From NCBI RefSeq assembly GCF_014649795.1, contig NZ_BMTS01000029.1, positions 1-64,000 on the forward strand: a stretch of 64,000 bases of DNA. Direction: 5' to 3'. The number at the start of each line of letters is the position of its first letter. Within the stretch, counting starts at the first letter, position 1. A program made the position numbers and the translations under genes. The stretch is from Streptomyces melanogenes. GTDB taxonomy: Bacteria; Actinomycetota; Actinomycetes; Streptomycetales; Streptomycetaceae. Shown here piece after piece: positions 1-6,955 of this stretch. Below the pieces are notes generated by a model. That model was not told the origin of the DNA. It searched no databases and saw nothing but the letters and a program-made list of their open reading frames with translations.

Positions 1-270
1 GCGATGGTGCGCGACCACGTGAAACCCAACCAGCGCGTCTTCATCGGAGTGACCGATCCCATCAACCCCGAAGTGGAGACACCGGAAGAGGTACGGGACC
101 GGGTCCTGGAAGCCGCGCAATACATCCCGGTGAATCAGCTCGGTACCTGCGACGACTGCGGGTTCGCCCCCTTCGCCGACGACCAGTCGACTCCCCGGGA
201 CACCGCATTCGCCAAGATCAGGGCGCGGGTCGAAGGAACTCGAATGGCCGCGGAGCGCCTCGGGATGTAG
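1..270 (+). CDS. C-terminal end of a MetE-like (cobalamin-independent methionine synthase family) protein, partial
   Basis: The frame is open from the window edge to a TAG at 268-270, so only the last 89 residues or so are present; the ATG at position 4 is probably internal. The visible part has the Cys-containing end of the UROD/MetE superfamily: GTCDDCGFAPFADD, then a charged helical tail (AFAKIRARVEGTRMAAERL). In this family a Cys near the C-terminus is a zinc ligand that activates the thiol or methyl acceptor. The full protein may be a true methionine synthase or one of the shorter MetE-like proteins; the N-terminal part needed to decide lies outside the window. No downstream partner is evident: the next gene is a secreted peptide about 60 bp on. 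Confidence 0.7.
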   Translation, partial: AMVRDHVKPNQRVFIGVTDPINPEVETPEEVRDRVLEAAQYIPVNQLGTCDDCGFAPFADDQSTPRDTAFAKIRARVEGTRMAAERLGM

Positions 271-332
271 GTGTCGCACCGTCACGGACTCCCGAATACA
301 CGTAAAGACGGAAAGGGAACAGGTAGTTTCTG

Positions 333-584
333 ATGGAAGTTCTTCGTAAGATCACAGCCATCGGCGTGATGGTGGCCGGGGGGATGTTGGCCACCGCGCC
401 GGTGGCGTCGGCTGACGCCGAGTCGGCCCTGGCGGGCCCGGCAGGCGCTGTGGCGCTGGGAGGAGGGCTGGTAGGCAGCGTCGTCGGCATGCAGAGTGAG
501 GTAGCCAGTGCGACCGTCAAGCAGACCGCTGCGGGAGTTCCCGCTGTGCTGCCCCTCCTGACCGAGCCAGTCCGCTCCCACTGA
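333..584 (+). CDS. Small secreted hydrophobic peptide, unknown function
   Basis: This encodes 83 residues. The N-terminus is a clear Sec signal peptide: a basic start (MEVLRK), a hydrophobic core and an Ala-rich cleavage region around APVASADA near residue 27. The mature part of about 55 residues is Ala/Gly/Val-rich, has no Cys and ends PVRSH. It lacks the Cys pairs and conserved motifs of chaplins, so it is not called one. A purine-rich stretch (GGAAAGGGAACAGG) lies shortly before the ATG. A perfect hairpin follows the stop, making it a single-gene unit. Function is not recognised. Confidence 0.65.
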   Translation: MEVLRKITAIGVMVAGGMLATAPVASADAESALAGPAGAVALGGGLVGSVVGMQSEVASATVKQTAAGVPAVLPLLTEPVRSH

Positions 585-610
585 GGGTCTCCAGCTCGAC
601 TCTTTCGCAA

Positions 611-636
611 CGGCCCGCCGGTACTTCGGCGGGCCG
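611..636 (+). terminator. Stem-loop terminator after the secreted peptide gene
   Basis: A perfect 10-bp stem (CGGCCCGCCG, 611-620, pairing with 627-636) encloses a 6-nt loop (GTACTT). It sits 27 bp after the stop of the small secreted peptide gene and before the convergent HAD gene, so it may work in both directions. There is no long T-tract, as is usual in high-GC actinomycetes. Confidence 0.7.
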
Positions 637-667
637 CTTCGTACAGCTTGTAACGGGCCCCCGCCGG

Positions 668-1315
668 TCAGTTGACGGTAATTCCCAGGCCGGTAGCCGT
701 GACCCGTACGGATACGGCGGTGAGGTCGGTGACCGTCGCGTCCGCGTCGAGTTCGTGGGGCTTGTGGGTTCTGGCGAGGGCGAGGGTCTTCATTCCGGCG
801 GCGCGGGCCGAGGTCAGGCCCGCGGGGGCGTCCTCGACGGCCAGGCAGCGGGCCGGGGTGACGCCGAGGCGCTCGGCGGCCAGGAGGAACGGCTCGGGGT
901 GGGGCTTGTGGTGGGTGATGTCGTCGACCGTGATCAGGTGGGCGGGGTGGATGCCGACCTGGGCGAGCCGGGCCTCGGCCACGCGCCGGGTGCCGGACGT
1001 CACCACGGCCCAGCGGTCCGGCGGGAGCGCGGCGAGGAGTTCGGGCGCGCCCGGTACGGGCACCACGCCGCCCCCGACCGCGTCCGCGACCTCGGCGTCC
1101 TCCAGCCGCGCCACGGCCTCGGCGACCTGCGCGGCGGGCAGCAGCTCGGCCACGATCGCGGCAGCCGGCCGCCCGTGCACCTCGACGCGGGCGACGTCCT
1201 CAAGCGTCATGCCGTACGCCTCGGCCCAGCTCGTCCACGCGCGTACGACCGAGCGCATGCTGGAGACGAGCGTCTCGTCGCTGTCGAAGAGGAGGGCGTC
1301 GGCTGAGAAGTGCAT
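668..1315 (-). CDS. HAD-superfamily (subfamily IA) phosphatase, likely sugar-phosphate phosphatase
   Basis: The protein has 215 residues and all four HAD motifs in order: motif I FDSDETL near the N-terminus (nucleophile and acid/base Asp), motif II Ser/Thr in VVTSGT, motif III Lys in KPHPEPF and motif IV acidic VEDAPAGLTSA. A helical cap between motifs I and II matches subclass IA enzymes that act on small sugar phosphates or phosphoglycolate. The usual DxDGT signature reads DSDET, with Glu for Gly, an uncommon but tolerated change. I chose the ATG at 1315 (MHFSADALLF); the open frame runs further upstream but only over DNA covering the divergent dipeptidase gene. The two genes face away from each other with 78 bp between them. 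Substrate is unknown. Confidence 0.85.
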   Translation of the reverse strand: MHFSADALLFDSDETLVSSMRSVVRAWTSWAEAYGMTLEDVARVEVHGRPAAAIVAELLPAAQVAEAVARLEDAEVADAVGGGVVPVPGAPELLAALPPDRWAVVTSGTRRVAEARLAQVGIHPAHLITVDDITHHKPHPEPFLLAAERLGVTPARCLAVEDAPAGLTSARAAGMKTLALARTHKPHELDADATVTDLTAVSVRVTATGLGITVN

Positions 1316-1393
1316 GATCGGGGAGCGTAGTCGGTGGGTCGGTGCAGGTCGTGCAGGGGATGGCTGTCCTCGGTGGTGCGCGAGGATCTCGTC

Positions 1394-2050
1394 ATGACTG
1401 AGATCATCTTGATGTCGGATCCGAGGGTCGCGCGCGTGGGTGTCGAGGAGTGCGGCGACCGTCTGGTGAGCGTGCACCGGACCGCTCCGCTCCTGGTCGA
1501 CGAGCGCAAGCAGCAGGATTCCGGGGGCGCCTTCGCGTACGTACGACAGGGGGTGCTCGACCGGCTGCTCGAAGCGCAGGCTCTGCTGCCTGACGGGCTG
1601 CGGCTGCTGTACGTCGAGGGGTATCGCCCGCCGTCGTTGCAGCGCCACTACTTCGACGAGTACGCGGCGCGGTTACGCGGCGACCACCCCGACTGGCCCG
1701 CCGACCGGATCCGTTCCGCCGCCAGCCGCCACGTCTCTCCGCCGGAGATCGCCCCGCACAGCGCGGGAGCGGCCGTCGACGTCACCCTCGCCGACGCCGA
1801 AGGGCGCGAACTGGACCTGGGTACGCGGATGAACGCGACACCGGAGGAGAGCGCGGGGGCCTGCTATACCGGGGCGGAGAACGTCGGTGAAGCCGCTCGT
1901 TCGCACCGCCACATCCTGGGCGGCGCGCTGACCCGGGCCGGGCTGGTCAACTACCCCACCGAGTGGTGGCACTGGTCGTACGGCGACCGCTACTGGGCTC
2001 TGATGACCGGGGTGGCGTCCGCGCTCTACGGACCGGTGGAGCTGGACTGA
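1394..2050 (+). CDS. D-alanyl-D-alanine dipeptidase, VanX-like (M15D)
   Basis: The protein has 218 residues. It carries the M15D metallopeptidase signatures: zinc ligands in HSAGAAVDV (His and Asp of the HxxGxAxD motif) and the C-terminal EWWHWSYGDRYW block with the catalytic Glu and third zinc His. The ERxRPP-like YVEGYRPPSLQ segment of dipeptidases is also present. These zinc enzymes hydrolyse D-Ala-D-Ala, either for vancomycin-type resistance (VanX) or for peptidoglycan recycling (DdpX). No vanH, vanA, vanR or vanS is nearby, so a recycling role is more likely than glycopeptide resistance (inference). I see no signal peptide, so it is cytoplasmic. The ATG at 1394 follows a GAGG 8 nt upstream; the frame extends upstream without a better start. 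Confidence 0.88.
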   Translation: MTEIILMSDPRVARVGVEECGDRLVSVHRTAPLLVDERKQQDSGGAFAYVRQGVLDRLLEAQALLPDGLRLLYVEGYRPPSLQRHYFDEYAARLRGDHPDWPADRIRSAASRHVSPPEIAPHSAGAAVDVTLADAEGRELDLGTRMNATPEESAGACYTGAENVGEAARSHRHILGGALTRAGLVNYPTEWWHWSYGDRYWALMTGVASALYGPVELD

Positions 2051-2068
2051 GCCCGAAGCCATGTCCCT

Positions 2069-2102
2069 CGGCCCCGACTCTCGTGGAGTCGAGTCGGGGC
2101 CG
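2069..2102. terminator. Bidirectional terminator between the dipeptidase and sigma factor genes
   Basis: A perfect 12-bp inverted repeat (2069-2080 with 2091-2102) has a 10-nt loop. It lies 18 bp after the stop of the VanX-like gene and 15 bp before the stop of the convergent sigma factor gene, so it probably serves both transcripts. Confidence 0.8.
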
Positions 2103-2117
2103 GGGGAGCGGTCGCCG

Positions 2118-3059
2118 TCAGGCGTCGGCCACCGCGATCTCCAGTTCGCGCAGGCTGGCCGGTTCCGCGATGACGTCGATCTCGGTGATCGTGTCGTCGG
2201 TGTACGTGAAGCGGAGGGCCACGCGCAGGCGGCCGTAGGGGGCCATCGTGAGGCCGGGGGTGCCGTCGACCAGGGCCACTCCGGTGAAGCGGGCGCGGCC
2301 GATCGCGGCCATCGCGGCCTTGGCGACCGTGACGGCGCCGCCGAGGAAGATGGGCTCGGGGGAGGGGACGACCGACTTGTCGGCGCGCAGGACCACGTCG
2401 GGGTGGAGCAGGGTGACCAGGGCCTCGAAGTCCCCGCCGCGCGTGGCGGCCAGGAACGCCTCGGCGACCTGGCGGCGGCGCGACTGGTCGGGGTCGGGCG
2501 CGGCGGTGCCGCTCTTGACGCGGCGGCGGGCGCGGCTGGCCAGCTGGCGGGCGGTGGCCGGGGTCTTCTCGATCATCGGGGCGATCTGGTCGAACGGCAC
2601 GGCGAACATGTCGTGCAGCACGAACGCCAGCCGCTCCGCCGGGCCGAGCGTGTCGAGCACGACCAGCAGCGCGTGCCCGACCGAGTCGGCCATGACCGCT
2701 TCCTGCTCGGGGTCGGGCCGCCCCTCCTCCTGGCCGGGGCCGGTCTCGACGTCCGGGGTCGCCTCGTCCAGCGGGTCCTCGCCCCGGGTGCGGCGGGAGC
2801 GGAGCATGTTCAGGCACACCCGGGCCACGACCGTCGTCAACCACCCGCCGAGGTTCTCGACTTCGCTGATGTCGGCGCGGCTCGCGCGCAGCCAGGCGTC
2901 CTGGAGGGCGTCCTCGGCCTCGGCGAGCGAGCCGAGCATCCGGTACGCCACCGAGCGCAGATGGGTCCGGTCCTGCTCGAAACGGTCCGTCAGGGTCCGG
3001 GTCTGCTCCGGTGTTTGCGCCTGCGTCTGCGTCGGCTCCTGCGTTATGTGCTCGTCCAT
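2118..3059 (-). CDS. ECF sigma factor with C-terminal SnoaL-like domain (SigJ/ECF41 type)
   Basis: The protein has 313 residues. Region 2 (about 20-90: FEQDRTHLRSVAYRMLGS, then EAEDALQDAWLR) and region 4 (about 130-190, ending TARQLASRARRRVK) form an ECF sigma factor. A SnoaL-like fold follows (about 200-313), with VDGTPGL near its end, a motif of ECF41-type factors. In that group the C-terminal domain modulates activity in cis, so no separate anti-sigma factor is required. ECF41 genes typically adjoin a carboxymuconolactone decarboxylase, oxidoreductase or epimerase gene, and here the divergent neighbour is an NmrA-like oxidoreductase. The ATG at 3059 is preferred because GGAGG lies about 9 nt upstream; the in-frame ATG at 3068 would leave no spacing. 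The canonical WLPEP linker motif is not evident, so exact group membership is uncertain. Confidence 0.88.
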   Translation of the reverse strand: MDEHITQEPTQTQAQTPEQTRTLTDRFEQDRTHLRSVAYRMLGSLAEAEDALQDAWLRASRADISEVENLGGWLTTVVARVCLNMLRSRRTRGEDPLDEATPDVETGPGQEEGRPDPEQEAVMADSVGHALLVVLDTLGPAERLAFVLHDMFAVPFDQIAPMIEKTPATARQLASRARRRVKSGTAAPDPDQSRRRQVAEAFLAATRGGDFEALVTLLHPDVVLRADKSVVPSPEPIFLGGAVTVAKAAMAAIGRARFTGVALVDGTPGLTMAPYGRLRVALRFTYTDDTITEIDVIAEPASLRELEIAVADA

Positions 3060-3184
3060 TGGCCCCATTCCTCCGGTCGCCTTCTTCACGCGCGGTGTGT
3101 CTGAGAAGTAGATCACCGCGGACCTGCTCATCTTCCTGGGGGAGTCCCCGTACGTACGTCGATGAGTCGAGGAGCGCAGCAGCG

Positions 3185-3949
3185 ATGGCGTCAACGATCC
3201 TGGTCACCGGTGGCACCGGCACGCTCGGCGGCCACGTCGTCCCGCTCCTGCTGGACGCGGGCCACCACGTACGCGTACTCAGCCGGCACGGCCGCGACGA
3301 CGGCGGCGGTGCCGAGTACGTCGCCGCCGACCTGCTGCGGTCCGACGGGCTCGGGGGCGCGGTCGAGGGCGCCGACACCGTGCTGCACCTGGCGGGCGGG
3401 CCCAAGGGCGACGACGAGGCGACCCGCAACCTCGTACGGGCCGCCTCCGGCGCCGGGGTGCGCCACTTCGTCTACATCTCCGTCATCGGCGCGGACCGCG
3501 TCCCGCTGGGCTGGTTCGGGACGAAGCTGGCGTCCGAGCAGGCGGTGCGGCTGTCCGGCATCCCGTGGACGGTCCTGCGCGCGGCCCAGTTCCACGACCT
3601 GGTCCTGCTGATGGCGCGGAAGATGACCAAGCTGCCGGTCGTGCCCGTTCCGGCGGGCCTGCGCTTCCAGCCGGTCGACTCGCGCGACGTGGCGGACAGG
3701 CTGGTGGCGCTGACCCTGGCCGGGCCGTGCGGGCAGGCGCCGGACCTGGCCGGGCCGAAGGTGTACGGGATGGGGGAGCTGATCCGTACGTACCTCCAGG
3801 CGCGCGGTACGCGACGGCTGCTGGTGCCGGTGCCCCTGCCGGGCAAGGCGGGGCGGGCGTACCGGGCCGGCGAGAACCTGTCCCTGGACGGGACGGCCGT
3901 GCTGGGAGAGCGGACCTGGGAGGCGTTTCTCGCCGAGCGACTAGGCTAG
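3185..3949 (+). CDS. NmrA-like NAD(P)-binding oxidoreductase/epimerase
   Basis: The protein has 254 residues. The N-terminal TGGTGTLGGHV is the glycine-rich dinucleotide loop of atypical short-chain dehydrogenases (NmrA/NAD-epimerase clan). VLHLAGG and YISVIGAD strands follow, and the conserved Tyr-x-x-x-Lys of true epimerases is absent, which fits an NmrA-like redox sensor or a reductase with an unknown substrate. It is divergent from the SnoaL-tailed ECF sigma factor, the arrangement known for ECF41 regulators and their target genes. A close paralogue lies at 49944-50711; the two align end to end by eye (HLAGGPKGDD, LRAAQFHDL, FQPVDSR and GPKVYGMG are shared). The ATG at 3185 is the start placed at the glycine-rich loop; longer starts would run into the sigma factor leader. 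Confidence 0.85.
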   Translation: MASTILVTGGTGTLGGHVVPLLLDAGHHVRVLSRHGRDDGGGAEYVAADLLRSDGLGGAVEGADTVLHLAGGPKGDDEATRNLVRAASGAGVRHFVYISVIGADRVPLGWFGTKLASEQAVRLSGIPWTVLRAAQFHDLVLLMARKMTKLPVVPVPAGLRFQPVDSRDVADRLVALTLAGPCGQAPDLAGPKVYGMGELIRTYLQARGTRRLLVPVPLPGKAGRAYRAGENLSLDGTAVLGERTWEAFLAERLG

Positions 3950-3984
3950 CCGCGCGACTGCGATGTCCTGTGTACGGGCGAGAA

Positions 3985-4008
3985 GTGAACGTGAACGTGA
4001 ACGTGAAG
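3985..4008 (+). repeat. Short tandem GTGAAC repeat ahead of the Tap-like gene
   Basis: Three consecutive GTGAAC hexamers and one GTGAAG lie 18-41 bp before the GTG start of the Tap-like gene. The run could be leader sequence, an iteron-like binding site or chance; nothing else supports a function. Confidence 0.35.
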
Positions 4009-4025
4009 GACGGGGTGGTGGGACC

Positions 4026-5576
4026 GTGAGCGACTTCGACGCGATCGACTCGCTGCTCGCCTCGGTCGGGCCCGAGGCCGCGCTCCCGGCGCCCGAGCAG
4101 CGCCTGCGGCTGCGCGAGGCCGCCCGCCTGTCGAAGGCGCAGGTCGCGCGGGCGCTCGGGGTGAGCCCGTCGACGGTCACCGGGTGGGAGACGGGGCGCG
4201 ACCCGTCGGGTGAGGTGCGTACGCGGTACGCGTATCTGCTGGAGGGGTTGCGGGAGCGGCTGGAGTCGGAGCCGGAGCCGGAACCTGTGGTGGAGCCTGA
4301 GACCTCGTCGGTGGATGAGGTGGATGACGCCGGGGACGACGTCGAGTTTCTCGGGTCGCCCGAGCCGTGTGTGTTGTGCGGGCGGCCGGCGCGGCAGCGG
4401 GTGGCGGGGTTTGCGCAGCATCTGGATCCGGCGGAGTGCGACGCCGAGGCACCGGCGGCGGCTCCGGCCCGTACCGAGAAGGTGGTCGAGGCCCCGGCGG
4501 CTCCGGCCCCGGCGGCTCCGGCCCGTACCGAGAAAGCGGCCGATGCACGGCCGCAGCCCGCAGCGGCGCGCCCCTCGGGAGCCCCGTCCGCCAAACCCTC
4601 GACCCGCCGCGCCTTCCAGCCCCCCCGTCCCGAGCCCACCGACCTCGTCACCCACGCCGTACGCGGCGCCCTCGCCGAGCACCACGGGGACATCGAGGCG
4701 GCCACCGCCGCGCTGGTCAAGCGGGCGATCCCGGACGCGATGCGGCTGCTGGACGAGTCGCGCAAGGGGGCGCGTTACGACATCATCGCCCACCCCTGGA
4801 TCCCGGACGTACTGCGCAAGCAGACCGCCAAGGGCGCCGACCAGATCTGGGAGGCGCGCCCCAAGTGGACGCGGCGCGAGCTGCCGCCGGGGGAGCACGA
4901 GGTGACGGCGCTCGACATCAACGGCGCGTACCTGTCGGCCCTGAAGACCCACCTCCCGCTCGGGCAGCTGGAGCACTCCACCGGCTTCGCGCACGACCGG
5001 CGCCGGGCGGGCGTCCACCTGATCACACCGCCGGTGTGGGAGCACGAGGACGTCCTGCCGAACCCGATCGGCAACCGCGACGAGCCCGGCCCGCTGTGGG
5101 TGACCGAGCCGACCCTGCGCCTGCTGCAACGCCTGTCGGGGCCGAAGTACGGCTTGTGCGAACCCCCCGAGATCCACGAGTCGTTCACGTCCGGGGCGAC
5201 GGAGAACCTGCTGGAGAAGTTCCGTATCGCCCTCAAGGACGCCCGTGACGCGGCGATCGCGGACGGGGACGAGGTGACACTGGAGTACGTGAAGGCGATG
5301 TACTCCAAGTTCGTCTCCACCATGGGGGAGTCGAACTACAACCGCGAGCTGTACCGTCCGGACTGGATGCACATCATCCGCTCCCAGGCGTTCGCCAACC
5401 TCTGGATGAAGGCGTACAAGGCGCACGACGAGGGTTTGGCGGTGGTACGGGCGATGGGCACCGACGAGCTCCATGTCATCGGCGACTGGCGCGGGGTGTT
5501 CGCGGAGGGGCGGGGTGTGACGGAGGTCAAGGTCAAGGACACGTATACCGCTGGCGCGGTGGGCACGGAGGACTGA
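4026..5576 (+). CDS. Tap-like (telomere-associated protein family) HTH protein with polymerase-B-like motifs
   Basis: The protein has 516 residues. Residues 1-75 match the start of Streptomyces Tap proteins: an acidic DFDAIDSLLA lead, then an XRE helix-turn-helix (LSKAQVARALGVSPSTVTGW) and a Tyr-Ala-Leu-Leu-rich helix. An Ala/Pro/Glu-rich linker with a Cys pair (CVLCGRP) spans about 85-210. The C-terminal half keeps three segments that resemble family-B DNA polymerase palm motifs: ALDINGAYLSAL (D297, like motif A), AMYSKFVSTMGE (about 425, like motif B) and GTDELHV (D480, like motif C but with one acidic residue of DTD lost). Known Tap is about 740 residues and recruits terminal protein to linear-replicon ends; this is a short relative. 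The GTG at 4026 begins at the conserved N-terminus. The next gene starts 1 nt after the stop, so the two are probably co-translated. Replication, telomere or regulatory roles are all possible. Confidence 0.7.
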   Translation: MSDFDAIDSLLASVGPEAALPAPEQRLRLREAARLSKAQVARALGVSPSTVTGWETGRDPSGEVRTRYAYLLEGLRERLESEPEPEPVVEPETSSVDEVDDAGDDVEFLGSPEPCVLCGRPARQRVAGFAQHLDPAECDAEAPAAAPARTEKVVEAPAAPAPAAPARTEKAADARPQPAAARPSGAPSAKPSTRRAFQPPRPEPTDLVTHAVRGALAEHHGDIEAATAALVKRAIPDAMRLLDESRKGARYDIIAHPWIPDVLRKQTAKGADQIWEARPKWTRRELPPGEHEVTALDINGAYLSALKTHLPLGQLEHSTGFAHDRRRAGVHLITPPVWEHEDVLPNPIGNRDEPGPLWVTEPTLRLLQRLSGPKYGLCEPPEIHESFTSGATENLLEKFRIALKDARDAAIADGDEVTLEYVKAMYSKFVSTMGESNYNRELYRPDWMHIIRSQAFANLWMKAYKAHDEGLAVVRAMGTDELHVIGDWRGVFAEGRGVTEVKVKDTYTAGAVGTED

Positions 5577-5577
5577 A

Positions 5578-6147
5578 GTGCCGGAGCAGAACCTTGAGTT
5601 CGGCAAGTACGGGGCCCGAGGTATCAAGGGCAGTGAGGCCGTGTCCCGGGTCCTGGACTCGCTGGCGGGCGGCATCGCGACGCCGGTGACGGTGAGGCGA
5701 GGCCTGATGGCGCGGCTGCACTACTTGACGCGTACGCCGCATGCGTGGGCCGCCGCGCGGGAGGCGGGGCTGACGGTGACCGACCGTACGGTCAAGGCGT
5801 GGCTGGAGGGGCGCCGGGGTCCGTCGCGGGCGAACCTGGAGCGGATCGACACGGCGTACTGGACGGTCCGCCGCCACAACGTGGCCCGCCACCTGCTGCG
5901 CCGCCTCAACTCGGCGGGCGGCACACGGGTGGAGCTGCACCCCCTGAACCAGTCCCAGGTGCCGCGTCCGCGTCAGCGGGTGGTGGAGTACCGGGCGCTG
6001 AACGTACGCCGGTGGGACCGCATCGTGGAGGCTTGGGCGGCGGCGGACGCGGAGGCGCTGGACGGGGCGTGGACGGATGTGATCGAGGATCTGGGGTCGC
6101 AGTGGGGGCAGTATGAGTATGTGACGAATGTGGGGTTCGCGGCGTAG
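5578..6147 (+). CDS. Tpg-like (terminal protein family) DNA-binding protein
   Basis: The protein has 189 residues, close to the roughly 185 of Streptomyces terminal proteins Tpg. The middle holds the same arrangement as Tpg: an Arg-rich helix (LMARLHYLT) and a helix-turn-helix (LTVTDRTVKAWLEGRRGPSR, about 63-82). A basic region (YWTVRRHNVARHLLRRLNS) follows, then an aromatic C-terminus (WGQYEYVTN). Known Tpg proteins are covalently attached to telomere 5' ends and prime end patching after being recruited by Tap. The gene starts with GTG 1 nt after the Tap-like stop, reproducing the tap-tpg operon order. No telomere-like palindrome array is seen nearby, so this may be an internal duplicate, a relic of an integrated linear plasmid, or a pair with another role. 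Homology to Tpg is my reading and is weaker than for the Tap-like partner. Confidence 0.6.
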   Translation: MPEQNLEFGKYGARGIKGSEAVSRVLDSLAGGIATPVTVRRGLMARLHYLTRTPHAWAAAREAGLTVTDRTVKAWLEGRRGPSRANLERIDTAYWTVRRHNVARHLLRRLNSAGGTRVELHPLNQSQVPRPRQRVVEYRALNVRRWDRIVEAWAAADAEALDGAWTDVIEDLGSQWGQYEYVTNVGFAA

Positions 6148-6197
6148 CGGGTTTGGGCCCGGGGGTTGCTCGACGTCCATCGCTCGCTCGCTCGCTG

Positions 6198-6605
6198 TCA
6201 CTGGGCCGTGCCGGCCAGCAGCCATCGGCGTACGCGCACTTCCATCAGCACGCGCCTGGTTCCGGGGCGGGTGGGGGCGGATACGTCCCACCCGTACTTC
6301 CGCTCGAAGGCGGTCACGACCTCGTAGGGGAAGCCGTCCTCCTGGATCAGTGTGGCGTCTCCTTCGGCGACGACCGGGAACCGGCCGTCCTCCAAGGCCA
6401 GGGATACGCGCGGCTCCTTGCGGAGGTTTCTGACCTTGACGGAGGTGGCGTCCGTTCCGATCCACCAGCGGGATTCCTGGTAGACGAACCAGACGGGCGT
6501 GACGTGGGCGGAGCCGTTCGGACGTACGGTGCATAGCCAGACGTTCTTATCCTCGGCGAGGCGTTGGCGGATGGCGGGTTCTGGGTCATTGACAAGATCA
6601 CTCAC
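6198..6605 (-). CDS. Pyridoxamine 5'-phosphate oxidase-fold flavin/F420-binding protein
   Basis: The protein has 135 residues and is a single split-barrel domain: an N-terminal helix, strand WLCTVRPNGSAHVTPVWFVY, then WWIGTDATSVKVRNLRKEPR and SLALEDGRFPVVAEGDA. This is the standard order of PNPOx-like proteins, which bind FMN, F420 or haem. Actinomycetes encode many paralogues of this size that reduce quinone-like or xenobiotic substrates with F420H2. Without a second domain the substrate cannot be inferred. The GTG at 6605 (VSDLVND) is the first start that fits the domain; its ribosome site is weak. It converges on the Tpg-like gene with 50 bp between; that gap contains a run of CGCT repeats at 6181-6196. 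Confidence 0.8.
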   Translation of the reverse strand: MSDLVNDPEPAIRQRLAEDKNVWLCTVRPNGSAHVTPVWFVYQESRWWIGTDATSVKVRNLRKEPRVSLALEDGRFPVVAEGDATLIQEDGFPYEVVTAFERKYGWDVSAPTRPGTRRVLMEVRVRRWLLAGTAQ

Positions 6606-6955
6606 GCCACTATCCGAGCAGCGGGCGTGGGGAAGCGCATCGGGCGAGGGTTCGGACGATCGGCTTAGGTTGCTTGGCCCGGCTGGATTACGACTGCCGT
6701 CTTTCTTCGCTGCCTCCGGGAACGCCGCCGGGTTATCACGCCGTGATAACTGGCCGGAGGGGGAGGGCTGTTGCCTGGCGGGGGAGGCGGCCGTCATCGA
6801 GACGTTCGCGCCGGCCTCGGCCTGGGGTGATCGCGCCTCGCTGAGGGAGCGCGCGTGATGCAATGCGCCAAGAAGACAGGGAAGTTCTCCCATGGACCCG
6901 ACGTGATGCTTGGCCCCGCTCCATGCTGAGTTCAGGACATGAGCCGGGGGACTAC
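6606..6955. other. Gene-free stretch with a 19-bp perfect palindrome
   Basis: No convincing gene is visible in these 350 bp; short frames on both strands lack start context and recognisable sequence. The stretch lies between the divergent PNPOx-like gene and the membrane protein gene and probably holds both promoters. Its one clear feature is the palindrome at 6732-6750, listed separately. Confidence 0.5.
6732..6750. promoter_or_regulatory. Perfect palindrome GTTATCACG-C-CGTGATAAC, candidate operator
   Basis: Nine-base arms flank one central base with no mismatch, and the core is far more AT-rich than its surroundings. It lies 127 bp upstream of the PNPOx-like start and 206 bp upstream of the membrane protein start. 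The shape fits a dimeric repressor operator (GntR, TetR or Kor type). The repressor cannot be named. Confidence 0.5.

Noticed and set aside
1394..2050. Glycopeptide resistance locus
   Set aside because: Only a VanX-like gene is present; no VanH, VanA, VanR or VanS homologue is nearby.
3483..5675. A long open frame (730 codons) antisense to the NmrA-like, Tap-like and Tpg-like genes
   Set aside because: It is a by-product of high GC: Arg/His/Pro-rich, without domains, and lying fully opposite genes with recognisable products.
3950..6200. A telomere or replicon end next to the Tap/Tpg-like pair
   Set aside because: No cluster of palindromes typical of Streptomyces telomeres is seen, and coding DNA continues on both sides.
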